A DNA stretch of 64,000 bases from Herbiconiux oxytropis. GTDB taxonomy: Bacteria; Actinomycetota; Actinomycetes; Actinomycetales; Microbacteriaceae. The notes beneath the pieces were generated by a model that saw only the letters and a list, made by a program, of their open reading frames with translations, made no database searches and was not told the DNA's origin. The stretch covers positions 372,001 to 436,000 of the forward strand of contig NZ_JANLCK010000001.1 in NCBI RefSeq assembly GCF_024979315.1, written 5' to 3'. Positions 15,360 to 23,438 of the stretch are shown in pieces; position 1 is the stretch's first letter; each line of letters opens with the position of its first letter. A program made the translations under genes and the position numbers.

Positions 15360-15728
15360 CTACGCGCGGTCGTGCAGGGTGATGCGGTAGCCGTCCGGGT
15401 CGGCGAAGGTGAAGGTGCGGCCGAAGGGGCCGTCGATCGGAGCAGCGACGATGGGGTGACCGTCGGCCGCCAGCGCGTCGTGGATCTCCTGCACGTCGGT
15501 GGCGTGCAGCCAGATCGCCGCGCCGATGCCGGGCTGCTCGGCGGCGTCGAGGTCGGTGCCTGCAACGAGGTCGCGCAGGGCGAAGGCGATCGGCGTCGTC
15601 TCGAACACGACGGCGTGGGGCGGGCCGGCCTGCGAGCGGACGAGTCCGAGGTACTGCTCGTAGAAGGCCTGGGAGGCGGCGAGGTCGCGGGTCTGCAGGG
15701 AGATGAAGTCGGGGCCGGTGACGGGCAC
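15360..15728 (-). CDS. VOC-superfamily (glyoxalase/bleomycin-resistance fold) protein
   Basis: A 122-residue protein with paired beta-alpha-beta-beta-beta modules: FISLQTRDLAASQAFYEQYLGL at the N-terminus and GPFGRTFTFADPDGYRITLHD at the C-terminus. Metal ligands of active glyoxalases are not complete, so the reaction is unclear. The GTG at 15728 is chosen because AAAGGA lies six bases upstream. It is divergent from a MarR gene, and the 61-bp gap carries two matched palindromes, so it is the likely repressed target. It may detoxify an electrophile or sequester a drug. Confidence 0.85.
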   Translation of the reverse strand: MPVTGPDFISLQTRDLAASQAFYEQYLGLVRSQAGPPHAVVFETTPIAFALRDLVAGTDLDAAEQPGIGAAIWLHATDVQEIHDALAADGHPIVAAPIDGPFGRTFTFADPDGYRITLHDRA

Positions 15729-15745
15729 GGTGTTCCTTTCGAATT

Positions 15746-15763
15746 GTGTCAGTTTTCTGACAC
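15746..15763. promoter_or_regulatory. MarR operator 1
   Basis: GTGTCAG-TTTT-CTGACAC is a perfect inverted repeat with 7-bp arms, 18 bases before the VOC-protein start codon. It shares its TGTCAG/CTGACA core with operator 2, whose centre lies 28 bp away. Confidence 0.7.
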
Positions 15764-15773
15764 GAGTCAATCT

Positions 15774-15791
15774 ATGTCAGAATACTGACAT
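15774..15791. promoter_or_regulatory. MarR operator 2, overlapping the marR start codon
   Basis: ATGTCAG-AATA-CTGACAT is a perfect inverted repeat with 7-bp arms. Its right arm contains the first two bases of the regulator's ATG (15790). A bound dimer would block its own gene directly. Confidence 0.7.
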
Positions 15792-16236
15792 GAGTCAAGA
15801 CGACGCCGGAATCGACCTCGACACTTCGCTCGGCTATCTCCTCAAGGAGGCCTCGAGCGCCCTCCGCGTCGCCATGGAGGCCGTGCTGCGCCCCCTGAAC
15901 ATGACCATCACGCACTACTCGTGCCTCGAGCTCCTCTCCCAGCGGCCCGGACTGTCCAACTCCGAGCTCGCGCGGGGCACCTTCGTCACCCGCCAGTCCA
16001 TGAACGTCCTGCTGCAGTCCCTGGAACGGGACGGCCAGGTCATCCGCCCCGCCGAGGCGCCCGCCGGGAAAGCGCTCCCCGCCCGGCTGACCGACAGAGG
16101 ACGCAGGAGCCTGCAGTCCGCGACGGCAGCGGTGCGCTCCGTGGAAGTGCGCATGCTCGAGAGCCTGACTCCCACCGAGCAGGCCGCGGCCCGCGCGGCG
16201 CTCCGCAGCATGGTCGCGTCGCTGAAGGCCGGCTAG
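15790..16236 (+). CDS. MarR-family transcriptional regulator
   Basis: A 148-residue winged-helix regulator: LRPLNMTITHYSCLELLSQRPGLSNSELARGTFVTRQSMNVLLQSLERDG is the recognition-helix region, followed by a wing (PAEAPAGKALPARLTDRG) lacking the usual DxRxR pattern. It probably represses itself and the divergent VOC gene through the two TGTCAG-N4-CTGACA sites. Its stop codon shares CTAG with the stop of the convergent cebR gene, a 4-base tail-to-tail overlap. Inducer unknown. Confidence 0.9.
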   Translation: MSQDDAGIDLDTSLGYLLKEASSALRVAMEAVLRPLNMTITHYSCLELLSQRPGLSNSELARGTFVTRQSMNVLLQSLERDGQVIRPAEAPAGKALPARLTDRGRRSLQSATAAVRSVEVRMLESLTPTEQAAARAALRSMVASLKAG

Positions 16237-17261
16237 CTCGATCCGCGCCGCACGAGCTCGATCGGAACCGGCGTCATCGCCTCCACGTGCTCCCCCCGGA
16301 TGAGCCGCTCGAGCGTGGCCACCATCGTCGCCCCCTTGCCCGCCGTGTGCAGGTCGACAGTCGTGAGCGGCGGAGTGGTCGTCGTGGTGAAGACGTTGTT
16401 GTCGATGGTGGCCACGGCCACGTCCTCGGGCACCCGGATGCCCCGGCTCGAGAGCACCTCGAGCGCACCCGCGGCCATCTGGGCCGAGGCGGCGAAGACG
16501 GCGTCGAATCCGCCTGCTCCGGCGAGCAGTCGCTCCATGGCCGCGGCTCCGCTGGCGGGCGTGTAGTCACCCTCCTCGCACCCCGCCTCGCCGAGTCCGG
16601 CGTCCGCCAGCGCCCGGTGCCAGCCCCGCTGCCGCTCCCGGCCGGCCGAGGTCGACTGCGGGCCCGAGATCGTCGCGATGCGCGTGCGGCCGGTCTCGAT
16701 GAGGTGCTCCGTCGCGAGGGCGGCGGCACTGTCGTTGTCGACGTCGACGATGTGGATCTCGGCGTCGATGCCTCCGGCGGGCCGCACACCGAACACCACC
16801 GGCAGCGAGCGCGAGAGCTCGAGGTAGTCCGACGACGCGCTGTAGTGCGAGAGCACGAGCGCGCCGTCGACGTTGCCGCGGCGCAGGAACCGGTGGGCCT
16901 TGGCGGGATCGGACTCCGACTCGATCAGCAGGGTCAGGGAGTAGTCGGTGCTCGACGCGTACATCGCGGCACCCTGGATGACCTCGGCGAAGTACGGATC
17001 GGCGAAGAACTCCGCGGTGCGCTCGGGGATCACCATCGCGATGGTCTGGGTGCGGCGACGGACGAGGCTGCGCGCAGCGCGGTTGGGCACGTAGCCGAGC
17101 CGCGCGATCGCCTCGTTGACCCTGGCGACCGTCTCCTCGGTGACGTTGGGAGATCCGTTGATGACCCGCGACGCGGTCGAGCGGGAGACGCCGGCGAGCT
17201 CCGCGACCCCCACCAGGGTCGGGCCCGAGAGCGCGTCGCTTCCGGTCGCCTCAGTCGTCAT
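16233..17261 (-). CDS. cebR: LacI-family repressor, CebR orthologue
   Basis: A 342-residue LacI/GalR protein. The N-terminal helix-turn-helix is VGVAELAGVSRSTASRVINGSPNVTEETVARV (about residues 17-48), followed by the hinge and a periplasmic-binding-like sensor domain (TIAMVIPERTAEFFADPYF). It is the last gene of a cebE-cebF-cebG-bglC-cebR array, the arrangement of the cellobiose operon in Streptomyces. The 14-bp palindromes before cebE match the CebR box TGGGAGCGCTCCCA. It should bind those boxes and release them on cellobiose or cellotriose. It is 80 bases downstream of bglC. Confidence 0.88.
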   Translation of the reverse strand: MTTEATGSDALSGPTLVGVAELAGVSRSTASRVINGSPNVTEETVARVNEAIARLGYVPNRAARSLVRRRTQTIAMVIPERTAEFFADPYFAEVIQGAAMYASSTDYSLTLLIESESDPAKAHRFLRRGNVDGALVLSHYSASSDYLELSRSLPVVFGVRPAGGIDAEIHIVDVDNDSAAALATEHLIETGRTRIATISGPQSTSAGRERQRGWHRALADAGLGEAGCEEGDYTPASGAAAMERLLAGAGGFDAVFAASAQMAAGALEVLSSRGIRVPEDVAVATIDNNVFTTTTTPPLTTVDLHTAGKGATMVATLERLIRGEHVEAMTPVPIELVRRGSS

Positions 17262-17341
17262 GTCCGAGCTCCTGCACAGCGCCATTGTAGGGGGACGCCG
17301 CGGTCGGGCCACTGGGCGGGCTCCGCGGACACCCCCGGAGT

Positions 17342-18781
17342 TCAGAGCGGGATCGCGTGACCCTGCACGAGCTCGGCCAGCCACCGCCCGCTGTCCTTGA
17401 CCGTGCGCCGCTGGGTCGCGTAGTCGACGTGCACGATGCCGAACCGCTTGCTGTAGCCGTAGGCCCATTCGAAGTTGTCGAGGAACGACCAGACCAGGTA
17501 GCCGCGCAGGTCGACGCCGCGCTCGATCGCACGGTGGGCGGCCGTGAAGTGCCGCCTCAAGTAATCGATGCGCAGGGTGTCGGCCACGCGGTCGCCGGTC
17601 ACCTCGTCGTCGAACGCCGCCCCGTTCTCCGTGATCACGAGCGGCAGCCCCGGGAACTGCTCGCCGAGCGACACGAGGAGCTCCTCGAGCCCGTCGGGCG
17701 CGATGTTCCACCCCATGGCCGTGTGCGGCCCCTCCTGCTGCAGGAACTCGACGTGCTCGCTCCCGGGCCACGGCGACCCCCCGGCCGACTTGTGTCCGTC
17801 GGCGCGCTCACGGGGCGACACCCCGTCCCACAGTCGCACCCTGGCGGTGGAGTAGTAGTTCACGCCGAGGAAGTCGAGCGGCTGATGGATGATCGCGTCG
17901 TCGCCCGGCAGCACGAACGACCAGTCCGTGACGCCCCCCGTATCCTCGATCAGATCGGCGGGGTAGGCCCCGCGCAGCAAGGGCCCGGTGAACGCGCGGT
18001 TGGCGAGCGCGTCGATCCGCCGCACCGCGTCGGAGGCGCCGTCGCCGTCGCCGCGCACGACGTGGAAGTTGAGCGTGATCGAGACCTCGGCCCGAGGGAC
18101 GACCTCCCGGAGCACCTGCACCGCGAGGCCGTGGGCGAGGTTGAGGTGGTGCACGGCGCGGAGCGCTGCCTCCCCGTCGGTGCGGCCGGGCGCATGGGCC
18201 CCCGATCCGTAGCCCAGGAACGCGCTGCACCACGGCTCGTTGAGCGTGGTCCAGACGGGCACGCGGTCGCCGAGTGCCTCGGCGACGATGCGGGTGTACT
18301 CCGCGAAGCGGTGCGCGGTCTCCCGCTCGGTCCAGCCCCCGGCCTCCTCGAGGGCCTGCGGCAGATCCCAGTGGTACAGGGTCGCGATGGGGCGGATGCC
18401 CCGCGCGAGGAGTCCGTCGACCAGTCGCCCGTAGAAGGCGAGACCCGCCTCGTTGACCGCTCCGGAACCGGTGGGCTGGATGCGCGGCCAGGCGATCGAG
18501 AACCGGTAGGCCTCGAGTCCCAGTTCGGCCATCAGATCGAGATCGGCGTCGAGCCGGTTGTAGTGGTCCACCGCCACGGCACCCGTGTCGCCCCCGGCGA
18601 CCTTCCCGGGAGTCGCGCTGAAGGTGTCCCAGATCGAGGGGCCCCGCCCGTCGTCGGCGGCGGCGCCCTCGATCTGGTAGGCCGCCGTCGCCGATCCGAT
18701 CAGGAACCCGGGCGGGAAGACGAGCCCTGCGTCGCGGTAGTCGGGGCTCTCCCGGGTGTGGGGTGCGATGTCGAGGGTCAT
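17342..18781 (-). CDS. bglC: GH1 beta-glucosidase
   Basis: A 479-residue glycoside hydrolase family 1 enzyme. E182 in TTLNEPW is the acid/base and E385 in VITENGAAF the nucleophile. QIEGA near residue 36 and the C-terminal [18 protein letters not shown] motif are diagnostic. No signal peptide is present, so it acts in the cytoplasm on imported cellobiose or cello-oligosaccharides. The start lies two bases after the cebG stop, so the two genes are translationally linked. Regulation by CebR is inferred from the upstream operators. Confidence 0.92.
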   Translation of the reverse strand: MTLDIAPHTRESPDYRDAGLVFPPGFLIGSATAAYQIEGAAADDGRGPSIWDTFSATPGKVAGGDTGAVAVDHYNRLDADLDLMAELGLEAYRFSIAWPRIQPTGSGAVNEAGLAFYGRLVDGLLARGIRPIATLYHWDLPQALEEAGGWTERETAHRFAEYTRIVAEALGDRVPVWTTLNEPWCSAFLGYGSGAHAPGRTDGEAALRAVHHLNLAHGLAVQVLREVVPRAEVSITLNFHVVRGDGDGASDAVRRIDALANRAFTGPLLRGAYPADLIEDTGGVTDWSFVLPGDDAIIHQPLDFLGVNYYSTARVRLWDGVSPRERADGHKSAGGSPWPGSEHVEFLQQEGPHTAMGWNIAPDGLEELLVSLGEQFPGLPLVITENGAAFDDEVTGDRVADTLRIDYLRRHFTAAHRAIERGVDLRGYLVWSFLDNFEWAYGYSKRFGIVHVDYATQRRTVKDSGRWLAELVQGHAIPL

Positions 18782-18782
18782 G

Positions 18783-19721
18783 TCAGCCTTTCACTGCGCC
18801 TTGCATGATTCCGGCCACGAGCTGCTTGCCCGCGACGAAGAAGAGGATGAGAAGGGGGATCACCGACAGCACGGCCCCGGCGAGCACCATCGAGTTGTCG
18901 GGCGTCTGCCCGCCGCTGGCGCTCAGTGCGGCGAGCGCGGTCTGCACGCTGGGGTTGCGGGGGCTGAGCGCGAGCGAGGGCCAGAGGTAGTCCGTCCACG
19001 CCGCCATGAAGGTGAAGAGGGCGAGCACGGCCATGGCGGGCCTTGCCGCCGGCAGCGCGACGTGCCGGAAGGTGCCCCACATGCTCGCGCCGTCCATCCG
19101 GGCCGCTTCGATGAGCTCGTCGGGGATCACGTCGACGAGGTACTGCCGCATGAAGAACACGCCGAACGCCGTCACCATGCCCGGCACGATCACCGCCTGA
19201 AGGGTGCCGATCCACTGCCACTCCGCCATCAGCATGAACAGCGGGATGATTCCGAGCTGGGTCGGGATCGCCATGGTCGCGATCACCCCGACCAGCAGCC
19301 CGTTGCGCGCCCGGAACTTCAGCTTCGCGAAGGAGTAGCCGGCGAGGGTCGAGAAGAAGACCACCGAGACGGTGATGGCCCCCGAGATGATGATGCTGTT
19401 CAGGAGCGCCTGGAAGAAGGGCACCGTCTCGAACACCTCGAGGGCGTGGGTGAGGAAGTTGGGCCCCGGCAGCACTGCGGGCGGCACCAGGTTGGTGTCG
19501 GAGGACTGGCGGCTGCCGATGACGAACGACCACCACAGCGGGAACGCCGAACCCGCGAAGAACGCGGCGAGGAGGGCGTAGGTGAGCATGCCCGGGCGCT
19601 CGTAGGCGCGTCGTCGTCGGCTCCGTCGTTCGGAATCGATGATCCGGCGTTCCTCGACCGTGGGCGTCGAGGAGGCGCGGGCCGGCTTGGGTGGCTTCGG
19701 CGTCTTGATGAGGGTGCTCAT
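18783..19721 (-). CDS. cebG: Cellobiose ABC transporter permease (CebG type)
   Basis: A 312-residue CUT1 inner-membrane permease of the MalG type. Six hydrophobic segments start at about residue 44 ([21 protein letters not shown]). The EAA loop is [25 protein letters not shown]. The long basic N-terminus ([13 protein letters not shown]) is cytoplasmic. Its ATG overlaps the stop of cebF (ATGA). The partner ATPase is absent; CUT1 systems of actinobacteria usually share the ATPase MsiK encoded elsewhere. Confidence 0.9.
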   Translation of the reverse strand: MSTLIKTPKPPKPARASSTPTVEERRIIDSERRSRRRRAYERPGMLTYALLAAFFAGSAFPLWWSFVIGSRQSSDTNLVPPAVLPGPNFLTHALEVFETVPFFQALLNSIIISGAITVSVVFFSTLAGYSFAKLKFRARNGLLVGVIATMAIPTQLGIIPLFMLMAEWQWIGTLQAVIVPGMVTAFGVFFMRQYLVDVIPDELIEAARMDGASMWGTFRHVALPAARPAMAVLALFTFMAAWTDYLWPSLALSPRNPSVQTALAALSASGGQTPDNSMVLAGAVLSVIPLLILFFVAGKQLVAGIMQGAVKG

Positions 19722-20809
19722 GATTCTCCCTGCTGGGCGCCGACCGACGCCCCGGTGACGGTGAGCGGTGCCGGCTTGCTGCCCGTGCCGCTCGCGCTGC
19801 CTTGACCGCCTGGGCCGCTCCGGCGGAACCTGCCCATCCGCCCGAGGGCCGCGGGTCTCGCGTCGGCGGTGCGGATGGCCCGCGAGATGGCGAAGTTGAT
19901 GAGCCCCGCCAGGATGATGATGAGGAAGAGGATCCACGCGGTCGCCGAGGCCCGGCCGAAGTCGCGACGGGGAAAGGCGAGCTCGTAGAGGTAGAGCACG
20001 ATCGTCTGGAACTGGCGATCGCCTCCGCCGTTAGTGCGGCCGTCGAACAGCTTCGGCTCGGTGAAGATCTGCAGCCCGCCGATGGTCGAGGTGATCACCA
20101 CGAAGATCAGGGTGGGGCGGATCATGGGCACCGTGATCGACCAGAAGCGGCGGATCTTGTTGGCGCCGTCGAGCGCCGCGGACTCGTAGACGTCGCGCGG
20201 GATGGCCTGCATGGCGGCCAGCAGGATGAGGGCGTTGTAGCCCGTCCACCGCCAGTTGACCATGCTCGCGATGGCGATGTGGGAGGGCAGCACGTCGAAC
20301 GCCCAGCGGATGGGCTCGAGCCCCAGCGTCTCCAGGAGGCCCGCGATCGGCCCGTGGTACTGGTTGAAGATCTGCAGGAAGATGACAGCCACCGCCACCG
20401 GGGCCACGATGTAGGGCAGCAGGATGCTCATGCGCCAGAACGTGCGGCCTCGCAGCGTCTGGTCGAGCAGGGCGGCGATGCCCGTCGCGATCACCAGCTG
20501 GGGGATGGCCGAGAGCAGGAAGATGCTGACGGTGTTGCCGAAGGCGTTCCAGAAGAACGGATCGCCGAGCACCGAGGCGTAGTTGTCCAGCCCGACGAAG
20601 TCGCCCTGGCCCTTCAGCAGGTGCCAGTCGTAGAGCGAGACGTTGAGGGTGTAGGCGATCGGGAAGATCCCGATGAGCGCGAACAGGATGAAGAAGGGTG
20701 CGATGTAGAGGTAGGGCGAGAAGCGGTGGTCGAAGCGGCCGACCTTCTGCCGGAAGGTCAGCACGGGGCGGGGCGGTCGAGCCGCGCGGCCGAGTGTGGA
20801 GCTGGTCAT
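19718..20809 (-). CDS. cebF: Cellobiose ABC transporter permease (CebF type)
   Basis: A 363-residue CUT1 permease of the MalF type. A first helix at about 33-53 (YLYIAPFFILFALIGIFPIAY) is followed by five more; the EAA-like loop is YESAALDGANKIRRFWSITVPMIRPT. The C-terminal 50 residues form an unusual basic, Gly-rich tail (RFRRSGPGGQGSASGTG). The gene is separated from cebE by a strong stem-loop and overlaps cebG by four bases. Confidence 0.9.
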   Translation of the reverse strand: MTSSTLGRAARPPRPVLTFRQKVGRFDHRFSPYLYIAPFFILFALIGIFPIAYTLNVSLYDWHLLKGQGDFVGLDNYASVLGDPFFWNAFGNTVSIFLLSAIPQLVIATGIAALLDQTLRGRTFWRMSILLPYIVAPVAVAVIFLQIFNQYHGPIAGLLETLGLEPIRWAFDVLPSHIAIASMVNWRWTGYNALILLAAMQAIPRDVYESAALDGANKIRRFWSITVPMIRPTLIFVVITSTIGGLQIFTEPKLFDGRTNGGGDRQFQTIVLYLYELAFPRRDFGRASATAWILFLIIILAGLINFAISRAIRTADARPAALGRMGRFRRSGPGGQGSASGTGSKPAPLTVTGASVGAQQGES

Positions 20810-20854
20810 CTGTGAGCCAATCCGCGAGACGAAGCGTGCAGGGCGGGGAAGGGG

Positions 20855-20887
20855 GGGGCGGCTCGGCGGGGTGCGCCGAGCCGCCCC
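20855..20887 (-). terminator. Strong intra-operon stem-loop between cebE and cebF
   Basis: GGGGCGGCTCGGC (20855-20867) and GCCGAGCCGCCCC (20875-20887) form a perfect 13-bp stem with a seven-base loop, starting eight bases after the cebE stop. A C-rich tract rather than a U-run follows on the transcript. It may partly terminate transcription or protect the 3' end of the cebE message, giving more binding protein than permease. Confidence 0.65.
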
Positions 20888-20894
20888 GGGGGAG

Positions 20895-22193
20895 CTAGCC
20901 GACGAGCTGGTCGAGGAGCACGAGCGCCTCGTCCCAGGCCTCATCGCCACTGGTGATCTCGCCCTGGCTGACGCGGTCGAAGACGGGGCCGAACACGTTG
21001 TCCTGGATGTTGGAGTCCTCGGGGCCCTTGACCTGCGCGATGACGCCCTCGGAGCGAGCGGCGAAGATCTCGCCGACGGGGGCTTCGTTGAAGAACGCGC
21101 TGGTGGTGTCGGCCACGAGCTCCTGGCCCTCGACCGTGCTCGGGAAGGGGCCTGCGAGCTCGAACGATGCGGCCTGCTGCTCGGGGGCCGCGAGCCAGAG
21201 GGCGAGCTTCGCGGCCTCCTCCTTGTGCTCGGACGACTCCGAGACACCGAGGAACGCGCCACCCCAGTTGGCCGCCCCGCCGGGGAGCACGTCGGCGAAG
21301 TCCCAGCCGCTGTCGGTCGTTCCCTCGTCGTAGTAGCCCTGCACGATGCCGAGCATCCAGCTCGGGCACATGTAGACCGCGAACTTGTCCTCCTTGGCTT
21401 CCGGGCCCACGTCCCAACCGGGGAGACCTGCACCGAGGCCGGACTGCTCGGCCTCGACGATCTTCTCGAACTGGGCCTTCAGCACGTCGTTGCCCTCGAT
21501 GTTGAGCGTCTCGCCGTCCTTCTTGTAGTAGCCCTCCTCCTGCTGGTTCACGAAGGAGTTCCAGAAGAAGCGAGGGCTGTGGTAGAACGCCTTGCCACTG
21601 GCGTCGACGTACTCCTTGCCGACCTCGAAGAAGCGGTCCCACGTCGCATCCTCACCGCCGAAGTAGGCGGCGACCTCGGCTCGCTCGCTCGGCAGCCCTG
21701 CGGCTTCGAACAGGTCTCCGCGGTAGCACAGGCCCTGTGGGCCGATGTCGAGCCCGGCGCCGATGACGCGCCCCTCGGCGTCGGTGCCCTGGTCGTACTT
21801 CCACTCGAGCCATGTGTCCTTGGCGTCCTCGATCCCGTAGTCGCGCAGGTCCACGAACGAGTCGGAGACCTCGGCGATCGTGCCGAGCCAGCCCTCCTCG
21901 ATCGCGACGATGTCGCTCAGTCCGGTGCCGGCCGCGATCTTCGCGTAGGCGTCGTCCCTGGCGGCACCGCCGCCTTCGAGGTTTGTCGCCTCGATGGTGA
22001 TGTTCGGGTTCTCCTCCATGTACTTCTCGTAGTTGGCGTCGACTCCCATGGTGCCGAAGGTGGTGATCGACAGGGTGATGTTCTCGTCACCGCCGCCCGC
22101 GGCTTCACCGGACGACGAGCATCCGGTGGCGATGAGGGCCAGAGCGGCGGCGCCGGCGATGGATGCTGCGATCCTGCTGCGTGATGATGTCAC
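20895..22193 (-). CDS. cebE: Cellobiose-binding lipoprotein (CebE type)
   Basis: A 432-residue extracellular solute-binding protein family 1 lipoprotein. The signal peptide ends in a lipobox (ALIATGC), with the lipidated Cys at about residue 25, followed by a Ser/Gly linker. SBP motifs include the NPNITIEATN strand, and GTGLSDIVAIEEGW. I chose the GTG at 22193 rather than the in-frame GTG at 22199 because AAGGGAG then sits five bases upstream; at 22199 it would touch the start codon. Operators and a promoter lie immediately upstream. Confidence 0.88.
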   Translation of the reverse strand: MTSSRSRIAASIAGAAALALIATGCSSSGEAAGGGDENITLSITTFGTMGVDANYEKYMEENPNITIEATNLEGGGAARDDAYAKIAAGTGLSDIVAIEEGWLGTIAEVSDSFVDLRDYGIEDAKDTWLEWKYDQGTDAEGRVIGAGLDIGPQGLCYRGDLFEAAGLPSERAEVAAYFGGEDATWDRFFEVGKEYVDASGKAFYHSPRFFWNSFVNQQEEGYYKKDGETLNIEGNDVLKAQFEKIVEAEQSGLGAGLPGWDVGPEAKEDKFAVYMCPSWMLGIVQGYYDEGTTDSGWDFADVLPGGAANWGGAFLGVSESSEHKEEAAKLALWLAAPEQQAASFELAGPFPSTVEGQELVADTTSAFFNEAPVGEIFAARSEGVIAQVKGPEDSNIQDNVFGPVFDRVSQGEITSGDEAWDEALVLLDQLVG

Positions 22194-22224
22194 GGTCACT
22201 CCCTTGTGTGCGTGGTCTGAACCG

Positions 22225-22238
22225 TGGGAGCGCTCCCA
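22225..22238. promoter_or_regulatory. CebR box 1
   Basis: TGGGAGCGCTCCCA, a perfect 14-bp palindrome identical to the CebR consensus known in Streptomyces. It lies 32-45 bases before the cebE start. Confidence 0.85.
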
Positions 22239-22245
22239 TGCTGAG

Positions 22246-22265
22246 CCGTGGGAGCGCTCCCACGG
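22246..22265. promoter_or_regulatory. CebR box 2 (20-bp perfect palindrome)
   Basis: The same TGGGAGCGCTCCCA core extended to a perfect 20-bp palindrome by CCG/CGG flanks. Its centre is 24 bp from that of box 1, just downstream of the predicted -10. Confidence 0.85.
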
Positions 22266-22275
22266 GATTGACGAA

Positions 22276-22305
22276 ACCCTACGTCGAACTTCTGTCTGCG
22301 GTCAA
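22276..22305 (-). promoter_or_regulatory. Predicted cebE promoter
   Basis: On the minus strand TTGACC (22305-22300) and TAGGGT (22281-22276) are separated by 18 bases. The start point would fall near 22269, so both CebR boxes lie in the transcribed start region where a repressor would block initiation. Confidence 0.55.
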
Positions 22306-22314
22306 GGGGTGTGA

Positions 22315-22326
22315 GAGAGCGCTCTC
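22315..22326. promoter_or_regulatory. Degenerate third LacI-type palindrome
   Basis: GAGAGCGCTCTC is a perfect 12-bp palindrome sharing the central GAGCGCTC with the CebR boxes. It is 65 bp from box 2, upstream of the -35, and touches the last codon of the Gfo/Idh gene. It could be a weaker auxiliary site. Confidence 0.4.
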
Positions 22327-23377
22327 ACGAGATGTGTCGCGCGGCGTCATCGCCGTGCAGCTGTCGGCGGGCTTCATCGATCGTGGTGAGGACGTCGATC
22401 GACGTCTGAAGAGGGTGCAGCGGTGATTCGAGGAGGCCGTCGGCGACGTGCTGGGCCACGGCCGCGGTCTGCCAGGCCATGCCCTCACGGAGCAGCAGCC
22501 CCGACTCGTCGGTGAAGCGGAGCACCGACGATTCGGGGTCGACGGGAGCCCACTCCAGGCCACCGGCGAAGATGAACCACGGATCGACGTCGACGCGCCC
22601 GCGGCTGCCGGAGATGCTCGCCCGCCCCGCCGACCGCACACGGATGCCGGTGGAGAGTTCGGCGAGGGCGCCCGAGTCGTGCTGCAGCACGAGGGCGCTC
22701 TGCTCGTCGACCCCGGTCGCCGAGAGCGAACCCACCGCGGTGACGGAGGCCGGCGCCCCGAGCCACAGGTGACTCAGCCAGACCGGGTAGACCCCGAGGT
22801 CGAGGAGCGCTCCCCCGCCGAGAGCCGGGTCGTGGATGCGCCCGCCCGGCTCGGCCGCGAACCCGAGATCCGCGGTCAGGAGCCCCACGTCCCCCAGCAC
22901 CCCGTCGTCGCGGAGCTGCACCATCACGTCGGTCTGCGGCAGGAACCGCGTGAACATGGCTTCCATGGCGAACACCCCGGCAGCGCGGGCGGCATCCCGG
23001 ATGTCCCCGGCCTCGGCCGCCGAGAGCGCGATCGGCTTCTCGATCAGCACGTGCTTGCCCGCCGCCACGGCGGCGAGCGCGATCGTGCGGTGCTCGCTGT
23101 GGGGTGCCGCCACGTACACGATCTGCACGCCCGGATCCTCGAACAGCTGCGTGTACGAGCCGTGGTTCCGCGCGATGCCGTGCCGGCGCGCGAACTGCTC
23201 GGCTCTCTCCGCCGAGCGCGAGCCCACCGCCACCACGCGCTGATCGGTGTGCGTGTGCAGGGCGTGCACGAAGTCGGCGGCGATCCCTCCCGGGGCGGCG
23301 ATCCCCCAGCGGAGGGTGGGGCCGCCGCGGAGCGGAGACGTGCGGGGCGGTGGCAGCGTGCGAAACGTGTTGTTCAT
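22325..23377 (-). CDS. Gfo/Idh/MocA-family NAD(P)-dependent oxidoreductase
   Basis: A 350-residue oxidoreductase. The N-terminal Rossmann fold begins TLRWGIAAPGGIAADFVHAL; the family motif EKPIALS holds the catalytic Lys (HVLIEKPIAL, about residue 119). The C-terminal sheet domain includes GGGALLDLGVYPV, with the DxGxY pattern. Substrates are usually sugars, inositols or trans-dihydrodiols. It ends in the cebE promoter region and starts 61 bases after pcaF, so it could belong to either neighbouring locus. Only the weak third palindrome hints at CebR control. Confidence 0.88.
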   Translation of the reverse strand: MNNTFRTLPPPRTSPLRGGPTLRWGIAAPGGIAADFVHALHTHTDQRVVAVGSRSAERAEQFARRHGIARNHGSYTQLFEDPGVQIVYVAAPHSEHRTIALAAVAAGKHVLIEKPIALSAAEAGDIRDAARAAGVFAMEAMFTRFLPQTDVMVQLRDDGVLGDVGLLTADLGFAAEPGGRIHDPALGGGALLDLGVYPVWLSHLWLGAPASVTAVGSLSATGVDEQSALVLQHDSGALAELSTGIRVRSAGRASISGSRGRVDVDPWFIFAGGLEWAPVDPESSVLRFTDESGLLLREGMAWQTAAVAQHVADGLLESPLHPLQTSIDVLTTIDEARRQLHGDDAARHIS

Positions 23378-23438
23378 GGGCACTGAACTTAGTGCGACGG
23401 CAGAGGAGTCGCCGTCACGGCGCGGCAGGTCGGCCTCT

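Noticed and set aside
23396-23416. GACGGC/GCCGTC inverted repeat after pcaF as a terminator
   Set aside because: Only 6-bp arms with a nine-base loop in very GC-rich DNA, so it is not distinguishable from chance.
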